A stretch of 64,000 nt of DNA from NCBI GenBank assembly GCA_944392965.1, contig CALXYM010000003.1, forward strand, positions 124,001 through 188,000. The letters are read 5' to 3'. A program made the translations under genes and the position numbers. Shown here in pieces: positions 37,359-47,689 of this stretch; within the stretch, counting starts at the first letter, position 1; every line of letters begins with the position of its first letter. The notes beneath the pieces were generated by a model, which had not been told where the DNA came from, ran no database searches, and was given only the letters and a program-made list of their open reading frames with translations. This DNA comes from an uncultured Spirochaetaceae bacterium (GTDB taxonomy: Bacteria > Spirochaetota > Spirochaetia > Sphaerochaetales > Sphaerochaetaceae).

Positions 37359-39494
37359 ATGTTTGATGTTAAGAAAGTATCCGTTCCGCTTGGAGACGGA
37401 GAACTGGTTTTCGAGACCGGTAAAATTGCCAAGCAGGCTAATGGCGCTGTCTATGCGCACTATAAGGGTTCCGCGGTCATTGCAACCGTATGTTGTGGGG
37501 AAGCCCCGTCAGAACCCATCGATTATGTACCTGTCAGTGTCGAGTACAATGAGAAATATTATGCTGCAGGTAAGATTCCTGGAGGATTTTTAAAGAGGGA
37601 GGGCAAGCCAAAGGACAAGGAGATTCTTGTCAGTCGCCTTATCGATCGCCCAATGAGACCTCTGTTCGATAAAGCATTCGGAAGGGAGATACAGATTGTT
37701 CCGACCGTCGTCTCTTCTGATATGGTAAATACCCCAGATATCATAGCAATCAACGCCGCAAGCTGTGCGGTAACGATTTCAGATATTCCTTTCTATGGCC
37801 CTATTGCTGCTGTGCGTGTTGCACTTATAAACGGAGAATATGTCATCAATCCGACATTCCAGCAGATTCCTACTGCAAGTCTTGATATCGTCGTTGCTGG
37901 AACGCACGATGGAATCACGATGGTCGAGGGTGGAGCAAAAGAAGTTAGCGAAGATGAGATGCTTGGAGCAATTGCTGCCGCTCAGCCAGTAATCACGAGG
38001 ATCTGTGAGGCTCAGATGGAGATGAGGGAGCTTGCAGGAAAGGAAAAACTTCCTCTTATGGAGATCGAGGAGGCTGATACCACATGGATGAAAGAACTCG
38101 AGGAGTATGCATATCCTCTCATTAAGGAAGCATCCTTCGTCAAAGGTAAGGCAAACAGATATGCAGCACTTGATGAGGCTCACAAGAATGTAAGAGAGAA
38201 ATTCAAGGATCTTATTGCAGAGGACGAGAAAAGAGATGGAGAAGTATCCAAGCTCTTTGAGGATCTTGAGTACAATATTCTCCGCCATTCCATTTTATAT
38301 GATGGAGTAAGAACGGATGGAAGAAAGGTCACTGAAATCAGACCGATTACATGTGAGGTCGGTCTTCTTCCTTCCACACATGGCTCTGCACTCTTTACTC
38401 GTGGTGAGACACAGTCTCTTGCCGTTACGACACTAGGAACAGTACAGGATGAACAGCTTTTCGACAACATTGACGGAGAAAAGACTTATTCCAACTTCAT
38501 GCTCCACTACAACTTCCCTCCGTACAGCGTAGGCGAGTGCGGAAGACTTACCACAGGTAGAAGGGAGATCGGACATGGACACCTTGCCCAGAGAGCTCTT
38601 GAGGCGGTTGTTCCAAAGAAGGACAAGTTCCCATATACGATCCGTGTCGTATCAGAGATCATGGAGTCCAACGGCTCATCATCCATGGCAAGTGTCTGTG
38701 GTGGATGTCTTTCTCTCATGGATGCAGGCGTTCCAATCTCAAAGCCTGTAGCAGGTATCGCCATGGGACTTATTACCGAAGGTGCCGATTACTCGAAGTA
38801 TGTCGTCCTTTCTGATATCCTCGGGGAAGAGGATCACCTTGGAGACATGGACTTCAAGGTCGCTGGAACCCGTGACGGTATCACGGCATTCCAGATGGAC
38901 ATAAAGATTGCTGGTGTCACACCTGAGATCATGAGCAAGGCCCTTAACCAGGCTAAAGAAGGTAGGATGCACATCCTCTCAATCATGGAGAACACACTTG
39001 CTGCACCTAGGGCGGATGTAAGTGAGCTTGCACCAAAGATCCTCTCTTTCAAGGTTGAGGAGGATAAGATCGGAGCTGTCATCGGAACTGGTGGAAAGAC
39101 CATAAAGGCTATTATTGCCCAAAGTGGTGCAGAGGTAAACATCAATGATGATGGTGAAGTCATGATCTATGGAAGGAATAATGCATCTGCTCAAGAGGCG
39201 AAGAAACTTATAATGGCGATCATTGAGGAGCCTGAGGTGGGAAAGATCTACCATGGAACCGTTAAGAGGATTGTCGATTTCGGAGCCTTTGTTGAGATCC
39301 TTCCAGGAAAAGAGGGACTTTGTCATATCTCTAAACTCTCCAAGAAGAGGGTAAAGAATGTTACAGACGTTCTTTCCCAGGGACAGGAGATCGATGTAAA
39401 GCTCATCGATATCGATAGGATGGGAAGACTTAATCTCTCCTATATTGATGCGATTGAGGATCAGAAAAAAGAAGAAACAGCAGAGGATAAGTAA
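37359..39494 (+). CDS. pnp: Polyribonucleotide nucleotidyltransferase (PNPase)
   Basis: 711 residues, standard length. 3'-5' phosphorolytic RNase. Two RNase PH-like cores are seen (FFETGKIAKQANGA-type start and the second with TRGETQSLAVTTLGT). The active-site stretch DMDFKVAGTRDGITAFQMDI is near 490-510, with KH at about 565-620 (GTGGKTIKAI) and S1 at about 625-695 (GTVKRIVDFGAFVEI). The ATG at 37359 is chosen: GAAGGA lies seven bases upstream, better than the GTG just before. Ends against the dut start. Confidence 0.96.
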   Translation: MFDVKKVSVPLGDGELVFETGKIAKQANGAVYAHYKGSAVIATVCCGEAPSEPIDYVPVSVEYNEKYYAAGKIPGGFLKREGKPKDKEILVSRLIDRPMRPLFDKAFGREIQIVPTVVSSDMVNTPDIIAINAASCAVTISDIPFYGPIAAVRVALINGEYVINPTFQQIPTASLDIVVAGTHDGITMVEGGAKEVSEDEMLGAIAAAQPVITRICEAQMEMRELAGKEKLPLMEIEEADTTWMKELEEYAYPLIKEASFVKGKANRYAALDEAHKNVREKFKDLIAEDEKRDGEVSKLFEDLEYNILRHSILYDGVRTDGRKVTEIRPITCEVGLLPSTHGSALFTRGETQSLAVTTLGTVQDEQLFDNIDGEKTYSNFMLHYNFPPYSVGECGRLTTGRREIGHGHLAQRALEAVVPKKDKFPYTIRVVSEIMESNGSSSMASVCGGCLSLMDAGVPISKPVAGIAMGLITEGADYSKYVVLSDILGEEDHLGDMDFKVAGTRDGITAFQMDIKIAGVTPEIMSKALNQAKEGRMHILSIMENTLAAPRADVSELAPKILSFKVEEDKIGAVIGTGGKTIKAIIAQSGAEVNINDDGEVMIYGRNNASAQEAKKLIMAIIEEPEVGKIYHGTVKRIVDFGAFVEILPGKEGLCHISKLSKKRVKNVTDVLSQGQEIDVKLIDIDRMGRLNLSYIDAIEDQKKEETAEDK

Positions 39495-39929
39495 TTGGCC
39501 CTGTTGAAATATCTCTCCGATGATGGCGTCCTGCCTCCAAGCTACCAGAGTGAGGGTAGTGCAGGAATGGATGTAAGGGCGCACATCACGGAAAGCATCA
39601 TACTCAAGCCTGGAAGGATTCACGCTGTTCCAACCGGGCTTTATCTTGAAATCCCCTCTGGCTATGAGATCCAGGTGAGAAGCCGTTCTGGACTTGCCCT
39701 TAAGAACGGGATAATCGTACTCAACAGCCCCGGCACCATCGATGCCGATTACAGAGGGGAGATTAAGATTATTCTTATGAATCTCTCTGATGAGGATTTC
39801 GTGATCAATAACGATGACAGGATAGCACAGTTAGTCCTTTCAAGATATGAACGTGCAGAACTGCAGAAGGTCGATGTATTGACAGAGACTGAGCGAGGCA
39901 GTGGAGGATTCGGATCAACCGGGGTGTGA
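39495..39929 (+). CDS. dut: dUTP diphosphatase (dUTPase)
   Basis: 144 residues. Hydrolyses dUTP to dUMP and keeps uracil out of DNA. All five trimeric dUTPase motifs are visible: [42 protein letters not shown], and the C-terminal Gly-rich [10 protein letters not shown]. The start is TTG, immediately after the pnp stop, with AGAGGA eight bases upstream. Overlaps the next gene by four bases. Confidence 0.95.
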   Translation: MALLKYLSDDGVLPPSYQSEGSAGMDVRAHITESIILKPGRIHAVPTGLYLEIPSGYEIQVRSRSGLALKNGIIVLNSPGTIDADYRGEIKIILMNLSDEDFVINNDDRIAQLVLSRYERAELQKVDVLTETERGSGGFGSTGV

Positions 39930-41206
39930 AATTGACCTATAAGCGCGGGAACCTGCTCCTTTATAAATACATTTCAAAGGAGTTCCTACTTAATTTCCTT
40001 GTATCTTTCACGTTCTTCTTCATGATCTTCTTCGTCAATTCAATTCTTTTACTTGTACAAAGGATTCTTCTGAGGAACATCGATTTGGGAACCATGCTTA
40101 CAATGGTTCTCCTTTCAATGCCCCAGTTCCTGATTTATACCTTTCCTTTCGCAACGTTATCAGGGGCATCGATGGTACTTGGGGACCTGAGCTCAAACAA
40201 TGAGCTTCTGGCTCTTAAAAGCAGTGGAATTGAACAGAAAAAGGTATTCTTTCCGATAATAATATGTTCTCTCATATTCTCCCTCCTGACTTTTCTTGTA
40301 TCCGACTATCTTCTTCCTTGGTCAAATATAATCTACCGTGAACGCCTTACGCTTTTGATGAGGGATATGCCTACATTCGAGATAGAGCCGAATGGGACGA
40401 ATACCATAGGAAACATAGTAATTGCAAATGGAAGTGTGGAAGAAAGTACGATCCATGACATAATAATGACGAACAGTGACAGGAGTTCGGAGAATAAGAG
40501 CGTTGCAAGTAGGAGAGGGGAGGTTGAGATGATCGATCCTTCTCGGTTCTTATACCGTCTTGATCTTGAAGAGCCGAGCATCCTTATAACAGACAGTACG
40601 GATATAGGTACGAATCTCATTGCAAATGCAGAGAATGCCACGTTCTATCTTGATTTCTCAAATCAGGTTCCGAGTCTTACGAATACCAATCCGGTTAATC
40701 TCTCTTCACGTGTTCTCAGGGCAAACATAAAAGAGAGACAGGTGAGAGAGGATGAGGACAGGGCGATTTACCACTCGGAAAGGGAGAATCTCCGACTAGA
40801 TAACGCAGATGCCCTGAAAGAGAGTTTTTCTGGAAAAAGGGGAACAGATGTCTACAACAGGGTAGAGGATGTAAATGCCAAACTCAGTGGAATGACGGCC
40901 CTCCCAATCGACTTCTATGCACAGTATTACAAGGCGGAACTTACTAAGAAATACTCTCTTTCTCTGGCCTGCTTCTTCCTCACCCTCGTAGCACTTCCCC
41001 TGGGAACTGTGAAGTTGAAATATGGGAAACTCACAGGCTTCGCAATATCTTTGATAATAGCTGTAGCCTACTGGTACATGATGTTTTTCTCTCAGCTTGA
41101 GATCTTCAGCATATCGACTGGGCCATATCTCCTTATCTTTGCCCCGGATATCGCAGTCGCGATACTTGCTGTAATTCTGATGCTTATCATGGGAAGGACA
41201 AGATGA
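39926..41206 (+). CDS. lptF: LptF/LptG (YjgP/YjgQ) family permease, first copy
   Basis: 426 residues. Six membrane helices in two groups (about 18-125 and 335-425) flank a periplasmic beta domain, the layout of LptF/LptG, which with LptB drive lipopolysaccharide out of the inner membrane. GTG start right after the dut stop. The order lptF then lptG is inferred from the usual neighbours, so the letters could be swapped. A hydrophilic loop of about 70 residues before the second membrane group is longer than in E. coli. The four-base ATGA overlap couples it to the second copy. Confidence 0.85.
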   Translation: MKLTYKRGNLLLYKYISKEFLLNFLVSFTFFFMIFFVNSILLLVQRILLRNIDLGTMLTMVLLSMPQFLIYTFPFATLSGASMVLGDLSSNNELLALKSSGIEQKKVFFPIIICSLIFSLLTFLVSDYLLPWSNIIYRERLTLLMRDMPTFEIEPNGTNTIGNIVIANGSVEESTIHDIIMTNSDRSSENKSVASRRGEVEMIDPSRFLYRLDLEEPSILITDSTDIGTNLIANAENATFYLDFSNQVPSLTNTNPVNLSSRVLRANIKERQVREDEDRAIYHSERENLRLDNADALKESFSGKRGTDVYNRVEDVNAKLSGMTALPIDFYAQYYKAELTKKYSLSLACFFLTLVALPLGTVKLKYGKLTGFAISLIIAVAYWYMMFFSQLEIFSISTGPYLLIFAPDIAVAILAVILMLIMGRTR

Positions 41207-42279
41207 AGATACTGACACGTTACAGCCTCAAAAGCATTCTATCCGTATTCTTGATTGCTCTCTTGATATTCTCCTTTCTCGTGATGGCTATCGAGACTTT
41301 CATGCGTCTTGACTCCTTCATGACAGGATCTCTCGGATTCAGGGAGATGGCAAACTACGCCTTTTCAAGCCTCTCATCCTATTTCATGATGCTTATCTCC
41401 ATATCCGTGCTGTTTTCAATCACGTACTTCCTCTCTAACCTGAGTGCGAATAATGAGCTCATAAGCCTCTATACTGCAGGGTTATCAAAACTGAAGATAC
41501 TGAGGCCTCTCATACTTCTTTCGATCGTGCTTACACTGTTTTTCTTCATCTTCAATGAAAGCATAGGACTTGAATGGAAGAACTATGATTTAGTGATCAC
41601 ACAGGAATATTTCGGCATGTCAGGAACGCAGGATGCAAGCAACATAGTTCTTTATGACGAAGAAAGCGGTCATATGATATACGCGGATCGATACAGTGAC
41701 AGTTATGGCAGGCTCTACTCTCCTGTATTGATAAAAAGCTCCGAAGGAACAATTGAGGAGAGAATAGAGGCAGACTATGCAGATTATGAGAATGGAAGGT
41801 GGATCTTCCACAATGCAAGGGTTGTTCAGAATGAGAGAGGCATTCTTGAAAGTTTTGTCTCCGATGAGTATGTTGATGAGTCGTTCATGATTCCTCAGGA
41901 GCTTTTCAGAAGTCAGAACCTTGCAATAGAGACGATGGAGCTCAGATATGCGTATGATTATCTGGCAAGGCTGAAAAGTGTCAACCGTATCTCATGGCAG
42001 GAAGGTATGACGGATTTTCTGCGACGTCTTGCAGAACCATTTGGAATCCTTGTACTGGCATTCATCGCAATGAGCATGAATTATTCCTATAAGAAAAACG
42101 TACTCCTCTTTTCAATCGTTCAATCACTTTTAATCGCCGTTGTATATTACGTGGCTGATATGGTATTCTCTATTGCCTCTCGGCAGGGGGCTATGAATGT
42201 ATACGCACTCTTATATGCACCCTCTTTGATAACCATAGCCTTGAGCTATATAATTTCATTCTTAGGAAGACGAATATGA
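41203..42279 (+). CDS. lptG: LptF/LptG (YjgP/YjgQ) family permease, second copy
   Basis: 358 residues, the size usual for the family. Same layout as its neighbour: two or three N-terminal helices (about 8-120) with SANNELISLYTAG, the family motif that both copies share ([13 protein letters not shown] in the first), a periplasmic beta domain, and three C-terminal helices. Overlaps both the first copy and tgt by four bases. LptF/G act as a heterodimer with LptB, which is not in this window; some treponemes lack LPS, so the cargo is uncertain. Confidence 0.85.
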   Translation: MKILTRYSLKSILSVFLIALLIFSFLVMAIETFMRLDSFMTGSLGFREMANYAFSSLSSYFMMLISISVLFSITYFLSNLSANNELISLYTAGLSKLKILRPLILLSIVLTLFFFIFNESIGLEWKNYDLVITQEYFGMSGTQDASNIVLYDEESGHMIYADRYSDSYGRLYSPVLIKSSEGTIEERIEADYADYENGRWIFHNARVVQNERGILESFVSDEYVDESFMIPQELFRSQNLAIETMELRYAYDYLARLKSVNRISWQEGMTDFLRRLAEPFGILVLAFIAMSMNYSYKKNVLLFSIVQSLLIAVVYYVADMVFSIASRQGAMNVYALLYAPSLITIALSYIISFLGRRI

Positions 42280-43400
42280 GTAATTTGAAATTCACTGTAT
42301 TGAGAACAGATCCCTCCTGTAAGGCTAGGACAGGAATACTTGAACTTCCTCATGGTCCGGTCGAGACTCCGATCTTCATGCCCGTTGGAACGAATGCCAC
42401 GGTAAAAGCGATCTACCATGAGAAGCTGAAAGAGATAGGTTACAACCTCATCCTTGCAAACACCTATCATCTTTATCTGAGGCCGGGAATGGAGGTTATG
42501 AAGGATTTCGGAGGAATTCACAACTTCTCCTCGTGGAATGGCAATGTTCTCACTGACAGTGGTGGTTTTCAGGTATTCTCACTCTCTGGACTGAGGAAGA
42601 TAGACGAGAAGGGTGTGACTTTCCAGAGTCATATCGATGGTTCAAGACATATTTTCACCCCTGAGAAGGTCGTAGATGTCGAGCATATCATAGGAAGTGA
42701 CATCGCTATGTGTCTTGATGTATGCACCCCTCCTGATATCGACTACAGAGCTGCAAAAGAGGCGTGGAGGATAACGAAGAACTGGGCAGAGCGCTCTATA
42801 AAGGAGAGAAACTCAATCGAGGATTTCAGAGGTAATCTCTTTGGCATCGTCCAGGGAAATTTCTATGAGGATTTAAGAAGGGAGAGCGCAGAAACGATCT
42901 CTTCAATGGATTTCCCTGGAATTGCAATTGGGGGACTCTCTGTAGGGGAAGAAAAGAGCAAGTTCAATGATTTCCTAGCTTTTACCGCATCTTATATCAC
43001 CATGGAGAAACCAAGGTACGTGATGGGAATTGGTAGTCCGGATTACATCTTTGAGGCGGTTGAAAACGGCATAGATCTCTTTGACTGCGTACTTGCCACG
43101 AGAATGGCGAGAAATGGTACGGTCTTTACCGATGACGGTCCGCTCGTACTGAAGAAGGCAATACATAAGATGGATCATCGCCCTCTTGATGAGAACTGCA
43201 CATGTACAGCCTGTCGCCGCTATTCAAGGGCTTATCTCCATCATCTTGTAAAGTGCAATGAGATGTATGGTGGAATGCTTTTGACAGAGCATAACCTGAC
43301 ATATCTATACAACCTGTTAAAGAGGATAAGAAAGAGCATAGAAGAGGGAACTTTCCTGAGTTTCAAGAGGGAATATATCGCACGCTATTATGGAAAGTAA
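42276..43400 (+). CDS. tgt: Queuine/preQ1 tRNA-ribosyltransferase
   Basis: 374 residues. Swaps guanine 34 for preQ1 in Asp, Asn, His and Tyr tRNAs, the step before QueA at 18.8 kb. GVETPIFMPVGT-like start, Asp94 in LTDSGGFQVFSL, the nucleophile region FDCVLATRMARNGTVF, and the zinc site (CTC, CRRY and a His about 22 residues on). It overlaps lptG by four bases and murJ by 11 bases. ATG coupled to the lptG stop. Confidence 0.96.
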   Translation: MSNLKFTVLRTDPSCKARTGILELPHGPVETPIFMPVGTNATVKAIYHEKLKEIGYNLILANTYHLYLRPGMEVMKDFGGIHNFSSWNGNVLTDSGGFQVFSLSGLRKIDEKGVTFQSHIDGSRHIFTPEKVVDVEHIIGSDIAMCLDVCTPPDIDYRAAKEAWRITKNWAERSIKERNSIEDFRGNLFGIVQGNFYEDLRRESAETISSMDFPGIAIGGLSVGEEKSKFNDFLAFTASYITMEKPRYVMGIGSPDYIFEAVENGIDLFDCVLATRMARNGTVFTDDGPLVLKKAIHKMDHRPLDENCTCTACRRYSRAYLHHLVKCNEMYGGMLLTEHNLTYLYNLLKRIRKSIEEGTFLSFKREYIARYYGK

Positions 43401-44847
43401 GAAAAAAGGGCTCATCGTCACACTTCTTCTGGCCCTTTGTCATATCGCGGGGCTGATAAGAGTGCTCCTGATATCCTATGTGTTCGGATCTGGAAGGATC
43501 GCAGATCTCATTTCCTATTCTTTTTCCTATCCCAATCAGGCGAGGAAGAAGATAGAGGAGGGTACAGGCAATCTGGCCTTGATAAGAATGCTTGGAGAGA
43601 ATAAGGGGGAGGGAATTCCCCTTTTCCTTCTCCTCCTTCATCTTGGACTTCTTCTCATCATCTTGATATTATCACCTCTTCTTTCATCTCTCGCATTCCA
43701 TTTTACTGCGTTCACACCCGATGAGATAAGACTTGGAACAGTTCTTTTCTCATCGTTCCTCATTTTCCTCGTCATTTATAACTATGCTGCAAATCTCGGT
43801 TCCTATCTGCAGATAAGAGGAAAAAAGGAGCTTTCTGCACTCCTTGCTTCCATTCCGTCGATAATCGCCATAGCAGCTCTTCTTCTCCTCACGGATGAGA
43901 CTGGAGCATATGCATTCTCCATCGGATTGCTTGCAGGGGCACTGATTTATCTGATCCTTTCCTTCTTCCTTGCAAGATGTAATGGGATGAGGTTCTCTCA
44001 TACTGCAGATCTGGAGAGGGGATTCATCAGGCTTTACTCCTCGTCATTTCTCTTGATATTACTATCTGTCTTGGAATCGGTTCCCCTGTTCCTTTCCTCG
44101 GCAATGATAGAGAAGGGGAGCATATATTTTTCAAATGCGTATACTCTCATCCTGCTTCCATATGGATTCTTGATAGAACTCTTTACAATACTTGTCTATC
44201 CCGAGATGGCAAAGTGCGACAGGAACACATTGAAAGCTAAAGCACTTGATGGGCTTTATCTTGTATCCTTTCTATCTCTTTCCATCTCTCTGCTTCTGTC
44301 ATCATTCTCCTCAGAGATATGCGTATTCCTTTTTGAAGGAGGAGATTATCTTAAAGCTGACGCGCTTCAGACCGCATCGATTCTCGTCTTTCTCTCTCCA
44401 TCTGTATGCCTGATGTGTCTATTCTCGTACTATCAGAGGATGATGTTCCTCACTTTTGACAATAAGACGATTCTCATTACGATTCTAGGCAAAATCGTAC
44501 TCTCCTATATTCTCTTATTCACACTTCCTTCAACTCTTTATAAGAGTTCTCTGATACTCCTCTTAAGTTCTGCATTCGCCATTACACTTTCCTTTATTTT
44601 CTCAACCGCTCTTAAGAGAAAGGATGCCCTTAAATCGATAATCTACTCCCTGATAGCAGCCCTGCCTCTTATCGCACTTGCAGTTGTTAAGGATACAATT
44701 AAGCTTAATAATTTTTTCCATTCTAAAACTGTACTTCTTCTTACATCTCTTACTCTCGGTATCATCGTATTCCTCTCATCCTGTGTTCTTTTCATAGCAA
44801 TAAAAAAGGGCTCCAGATTTCTCCAGAGCCCGGACAGCAAAAAATAA
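43390..44847 (+). CDS. murJ: MurJ/MviN-family lipid II flippase
   Basis: 485 residues with about 13-14 hydrophobic helices throughout. Flips lipid II across the inner membrane for peptidoglycan synthesis. The family signature lies at the N-terminus: LIRVLLISYVFGSGRIADLI and FSYPNQARKKIEEGT (the usual N..R....EG..). Starts within the last 11 bases of tgt. The 3' end overlaps the terminator of the convergent greA. Shorter and less conserved than typical MurJ (about 510), so a related MOP-superfamily flippase is possible. Confidence 0.8.
   Translation: MESKKKGLIVTLLLALCHIAGLIRVLLISYVFGSGRIADLISYSFSYPNQARKKIEEGTGNLALIRMLGENKGEGIPLFLLLLHLGLLLIILILSPLLSSLAFHFTAFTPDEIRLGTVLFSSFLIFLVIYNYAANLGSYLQIRGKKELSALLASIPSIIAIAALLLLTDETGAYAFSIGLLAGALIYLILSFFLARCNGMRFSHTADLERGFIRLYSSSFLLILLSVLESVPLFLSSAMIEKGSIYFSNAYTLILLPYGFLIELFTILVYPEMAKCDRNTLKAKALDGLYLVSFLSLSISLLLSSFSSEICVFLFEGGDYLKADALQTASILVFLSPSVCLMCLFSYYQRMMFLTFDNKTILITILGKIVLSYILLFTLPSTLYKSSLILLLSSAFAITLSFIFSTALKRKDALKSIIYSLIAALPLIALAVVKDTIKLNNFFHSKTVLLLTSLTLGIIVFLSSCVLFIAIKKGSRFLQSPDSKK
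44802..44831 (-). terminator. greA terminator lying inside the murJ 3' end
   Basis: Minus-strand GGGCTC/GAGCCC (44826-44831 with 44808-44813) followed by TTTTTT (44807-44802). It is 20 bases past the greA stop and within the last codons of murJ. Confidence 0.8.
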
Positions 44848-44850
44848 ATA

Positions 44851-47595
44851 TCAGATTATTACGTCAATTTCAAGGATCGTATAATCGTAGGACTTACCGT
44901 TTATCGCAAACTCGACCCGATCCCCTTTCTGATGGTTCACCAGGTTCTTTCCTAATGGAGCGTTTATGTCAATGATCCTCTCCTCGGGCTTACTCTCCCA
45001 TCTGCCAAGAAACGTGTAATACAGTTCTTCTCCGGATGAGTTATCCTTCAATGTGACCTTTGTACCGAAACCAACGAGGTCAGAAAGGACATCTTCCTTC
45101 TTCATGATCCTTACCGTAGTGAGATCGTGACTTAACTCGCTTATCCGTCTCTCAAGCTCCCTCTTATGCTCCTTTGCATACTGATATTCACTGTTCTCCC
45201 TCAGATCCCCAAGTTCTCTGGCTGTGTTTATCTCCTTAAGTATCTGAGGCATGTCAACGGTATTGATCTCTTTCAGCTCAGCCTGCTTCCTGTCATAGCT
45301 TGACTCAAGGCAGAGGAATCCTGAGGCAACCTTTCTCACCGGTTTTTCATTTACACTCTCTTCCTTCATGAAAGTGATCTCAGGCCATTTATTGACTAAA
45401 GCCTTCTCCAGGGCATTCTTCTCTTCGCTCTCAAGTCCGAGATTCTGAGTGACATATACCTTGATGTCCTCCTTATCCTCGTCTTTTGCAAGACTGATGA
45501 GGTTATAGACGCCTTTCTCTTCGACGAGAACCTTACGCAGAGCACTCTTGTACTTCTTCTGGTCCTGAATGCTGAACTGCGAGGAACTGGAGACATAGGA
45601 AAGTGCTCTGAGAGCGGTCATGAGAAGATCCTTTCTCGTAAGTCCAATCTTCTTGAGTTCCTCATCTCCAACTTCCTGAAGGAAGAAAGTAAAGGAGGTC
45701 ATATTGTCTTTATAGAGCTCAATCACCTTTGCAAGGTATTCATAATAATGCTTTCCCTTCGCATAGCGGCGGAATTTATCAACGATATATGTAGGATAGA
45801 GTGGGAATATCTCCTGAATCAGATCCTCTGGATATCTGTCGACCTGGAATACCCTGTTCACGAAGAGCTTACGGATCGTGGTATTCTTCATCTCTTCGAA
45901 TGCTCTCTTTCTCTCCTTAAGATCGGCCTTCTTATAAAGCTCCTCGAACGGTTTTTCAATCTGAACGCTGATCGTACCATCCTCTGTGACGGCTTCCAGA
46001 GCAAGAATAGAAGAAAGCCGCCTCGAAAGGCTCTCCTCGTCTTTCTTTATTATTTGTGTAAAATACGAGACCATCTCAAGCATCGCATCCCCGTCCTTCG
46101 CGATATCCTTGTCCTTGCTTACCTCAAGGAATTTGTCAAGCTTGTCATCGAAGTCAAAAAGACCTTTAAAAATGCTTAAAGCCTTCTCATCTGTGGTCTG
46201 AGGGAAAGGCATCAAAAGATAAGTATCCGTCGGTCCGGGATTAGTCTTGACATACTCATTGCTCTTAAGTTCTGCCTTTATCTCCTTATTTATCTTCTGC
46301 CAGTCATCCTCGCTCAAGATCTGAGGAACGACTTCAGCCTTCATATCCTTGAGACTCATACCTTTAGGATTATCAGAAGAGTAGAGCAGGGTTCTTACAA
46401 GCCATGTGATCCCCCCTTCCTGAAGGATCTTTGCCCGTATCTTTGCAGTGGGAACGCCTTTCTTTATTGCCTTGATATTCTGGTTTGTAAGAGGAGTAAG
46501 GGCATTGAATGCACTCTCAAGCATGATCTTCTGAGGCTCCTCATTTCCTGAGTATCTCACAGTCACCGTATTGTTGTTGATATCCTCTATCTTACCGACT
46601 CTTCGTGTCGATTTCTGATAGACAAAGCTTCCCTTTGAATAGGCAATCTCCTTCTCGAATCCCTCGATTGCGGATGCAATGTCGTTGCTCCTTCTAAAAT
46701 CATATTTCTTAAGACATTCACTAAGACGACTTGAGGTGCTGTAACGCTCTTTGAGAACCCGTACAAGTTCCTCCCTCATACCTTCCTCACTGCCATTTAT
46801 GATGAGGATCTCCTTAAGGACCTCAACGGTATCCTCGCTGTTTTTCCTTATCTCACTGGCCTTGTTCTCCTGACGCACAAGCTCTGCCTTCGTCTCCTTC
46901 AGATATGCAAGCAGTTTCTTTAAGAGGGAGAGGGCAAGTTCCTTGTCCTTTTCCTCAACACTCAGAGCAAACTTATAGTAGAAGGCATAGTTACTCCTCC
47001 CGATCTTTAGAAGGCTAGTAAATGTCCTGTCAATCTTGACACTGTCCTCAGGAACGCGGAGTCGCAGAAGTCCCCTCTGATAAAAGGCATTAGCATCCTT
47101 CTTCTCCCCAAGTTCATTATAGTGTTCAGCAAGCCGGAGAATGATGTCCTTGTCATTGTTGTCGCTCTTGACATACTTCTCATAGTAGCTCCACATGAGA
47201 TCATCATTTCCATCCTCATGTGCCACATCTCCGAGGATCCTGTATGCGATGCTGTTCGCACCTTTTGAGACTATAAGGGATCCAAGATGCTTTGCAACTT
47301 CCCAGTTCCTTGCATCATAGAAATTTAAGAGCGTGTTATTAAGATCCATGTTGAATTCATGGGGTCTTGCTTCAAGTTTTATTCTGCCAGCGATGTAATG
47401 CAGGCAGATTGAATATGTGTTCTGCTCCTGGGAGTAGAGCTCGACAGCTTCATTTCTCAGCTCGTCAAGAGTCTCGGGGGTGCTTTTCTTGGTAAAGATC
47501 TCCGCATCCATGGCAAGGAAATCCTCTTTCTTGTATTGCTGCAAAGGGTTTTTACCCAGGTTCTTCTCATTCTGCATCAAAACTTTTAAATCCAT
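44851..47595 (-). CDS. greA: Giant GreA: GreA domain fused to about 750 N-terminal residues
   Basis: 914 residues versus about 158 for E. coli GreA. The C-terminal 155 residues are a full GreA: coiled coil with the acidic tip DLRENSEYQYAKEHKRELERRI, then an FKBP-like domain with GFGTKVTLKD and PLGKNLVNHQKGD. It rescues backtracked RNA polymerase. The N-terminal 750 residues are helical and TPR-like (for example GSLIVSKGANSIAYRILGDVAHEDG, about 75-200), role unknown. Spirochaete GreA is known for such length. The ATG at 47595 is chosen for GGAG seven bases upstream. A longer frame runs on but begins within the leader. Confidence 0.93.
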   Translation of the reverse strand: MDLKVLMQNEKNLGKNPLQQYKKEDFLAMDAEIFTKKSTPETLDELRNEAVELYSQEQNTYSICLHYIAGRIKLEARPHEFNMDLNNTLLNFYDARNWEVAKHLGSLIVSKGANSIAYRILGDVAHEDGNDDLMWSYYEKYVKSDNNDKDIILRLAEHYNELGEKKDANAFYQRGLLRLRVPEDSVKIDRTFTSLLKIGRSNYAFYYKFALSVEEKDKELALSLLKKLLAYLKETKAELVRQENKASEIRKNSEDTVEVLKEILIINGSEEGMREELVRVLKERYSTSSRLSECLKKYDFRRSNDIASAIEGFEKEIAYSKGSFVYQKSTRRVGKIEDINNNTVTVRYSGNEEPQKIMLESAFNALTPLTNQNIKAIKKGVPTAKIRAKILQEGGITWLVRTLLYSSDNPKGMSLKDMKAEVVPQILSEDDWQKINKEIKAELKSNEYVKTNPGPTDTYLLMPFPQTTDEKALSIFKGLFDFDDKLDKFLEVSKDKDIAKDGDAMLEMVSYFTQIIKKDEESLSRRLSSILALEAVTEDGTISVQIEKPFEELYKKADLKERKRAFEEMKNTTIRKLFVNRVFQVDRYPEDLIQEIFPLYPTYIVDKFRRYAKGKHYYEYLAKVIELYKDNMTSFTFFLQEVGDEELKKIGLTRKDLLMTALRALSYVSSSSQFSIQDQKKYKSALRKVLVEEKGVYNLISLAKDEDKEDIKVYVTQNLGLESEEKNALEKALVNKWPEITFMKEESVNEKPVRKVASGFLCLESSYDRKQAELKEINTVDMPQILKEINTARELGDLRENSEYQYAKEHKRELERRISELSHDLTTVRIMKKEDVLSDLVGFGTKVTLKDNSSGEELYYTFLGRWESKPEERIIDINAPLGKNLVNHQKGDRVEFAINGKSYDYTILEIDVII

Positions 47596-47629
47596 TTCAA
47601 GACTCCTTAAAAAAGGGAATATAGAGAGA

Positions 47630-47664
47630 AAAAGAAAACCGGGCAGAAATCGGATTCTGCTCGG
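47630..47664 (-). terminator. Terminator hairpin inside the greA leader
   Basis: Minus-strand CCGAGCAGAA and TTCTGCCCGG (47664-47655 with 47648-47639; one G-T pair), loop of six, then TTTTCTTTTTC. It sits 40-70 bases before the greA ATG and about 20 bases after the predicted start point, so it can only act on greA's own transcripts. Confidence 0.75.
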
Positions 47665-47689
47665 AATTATCAAATTATCTCTAGAAATG

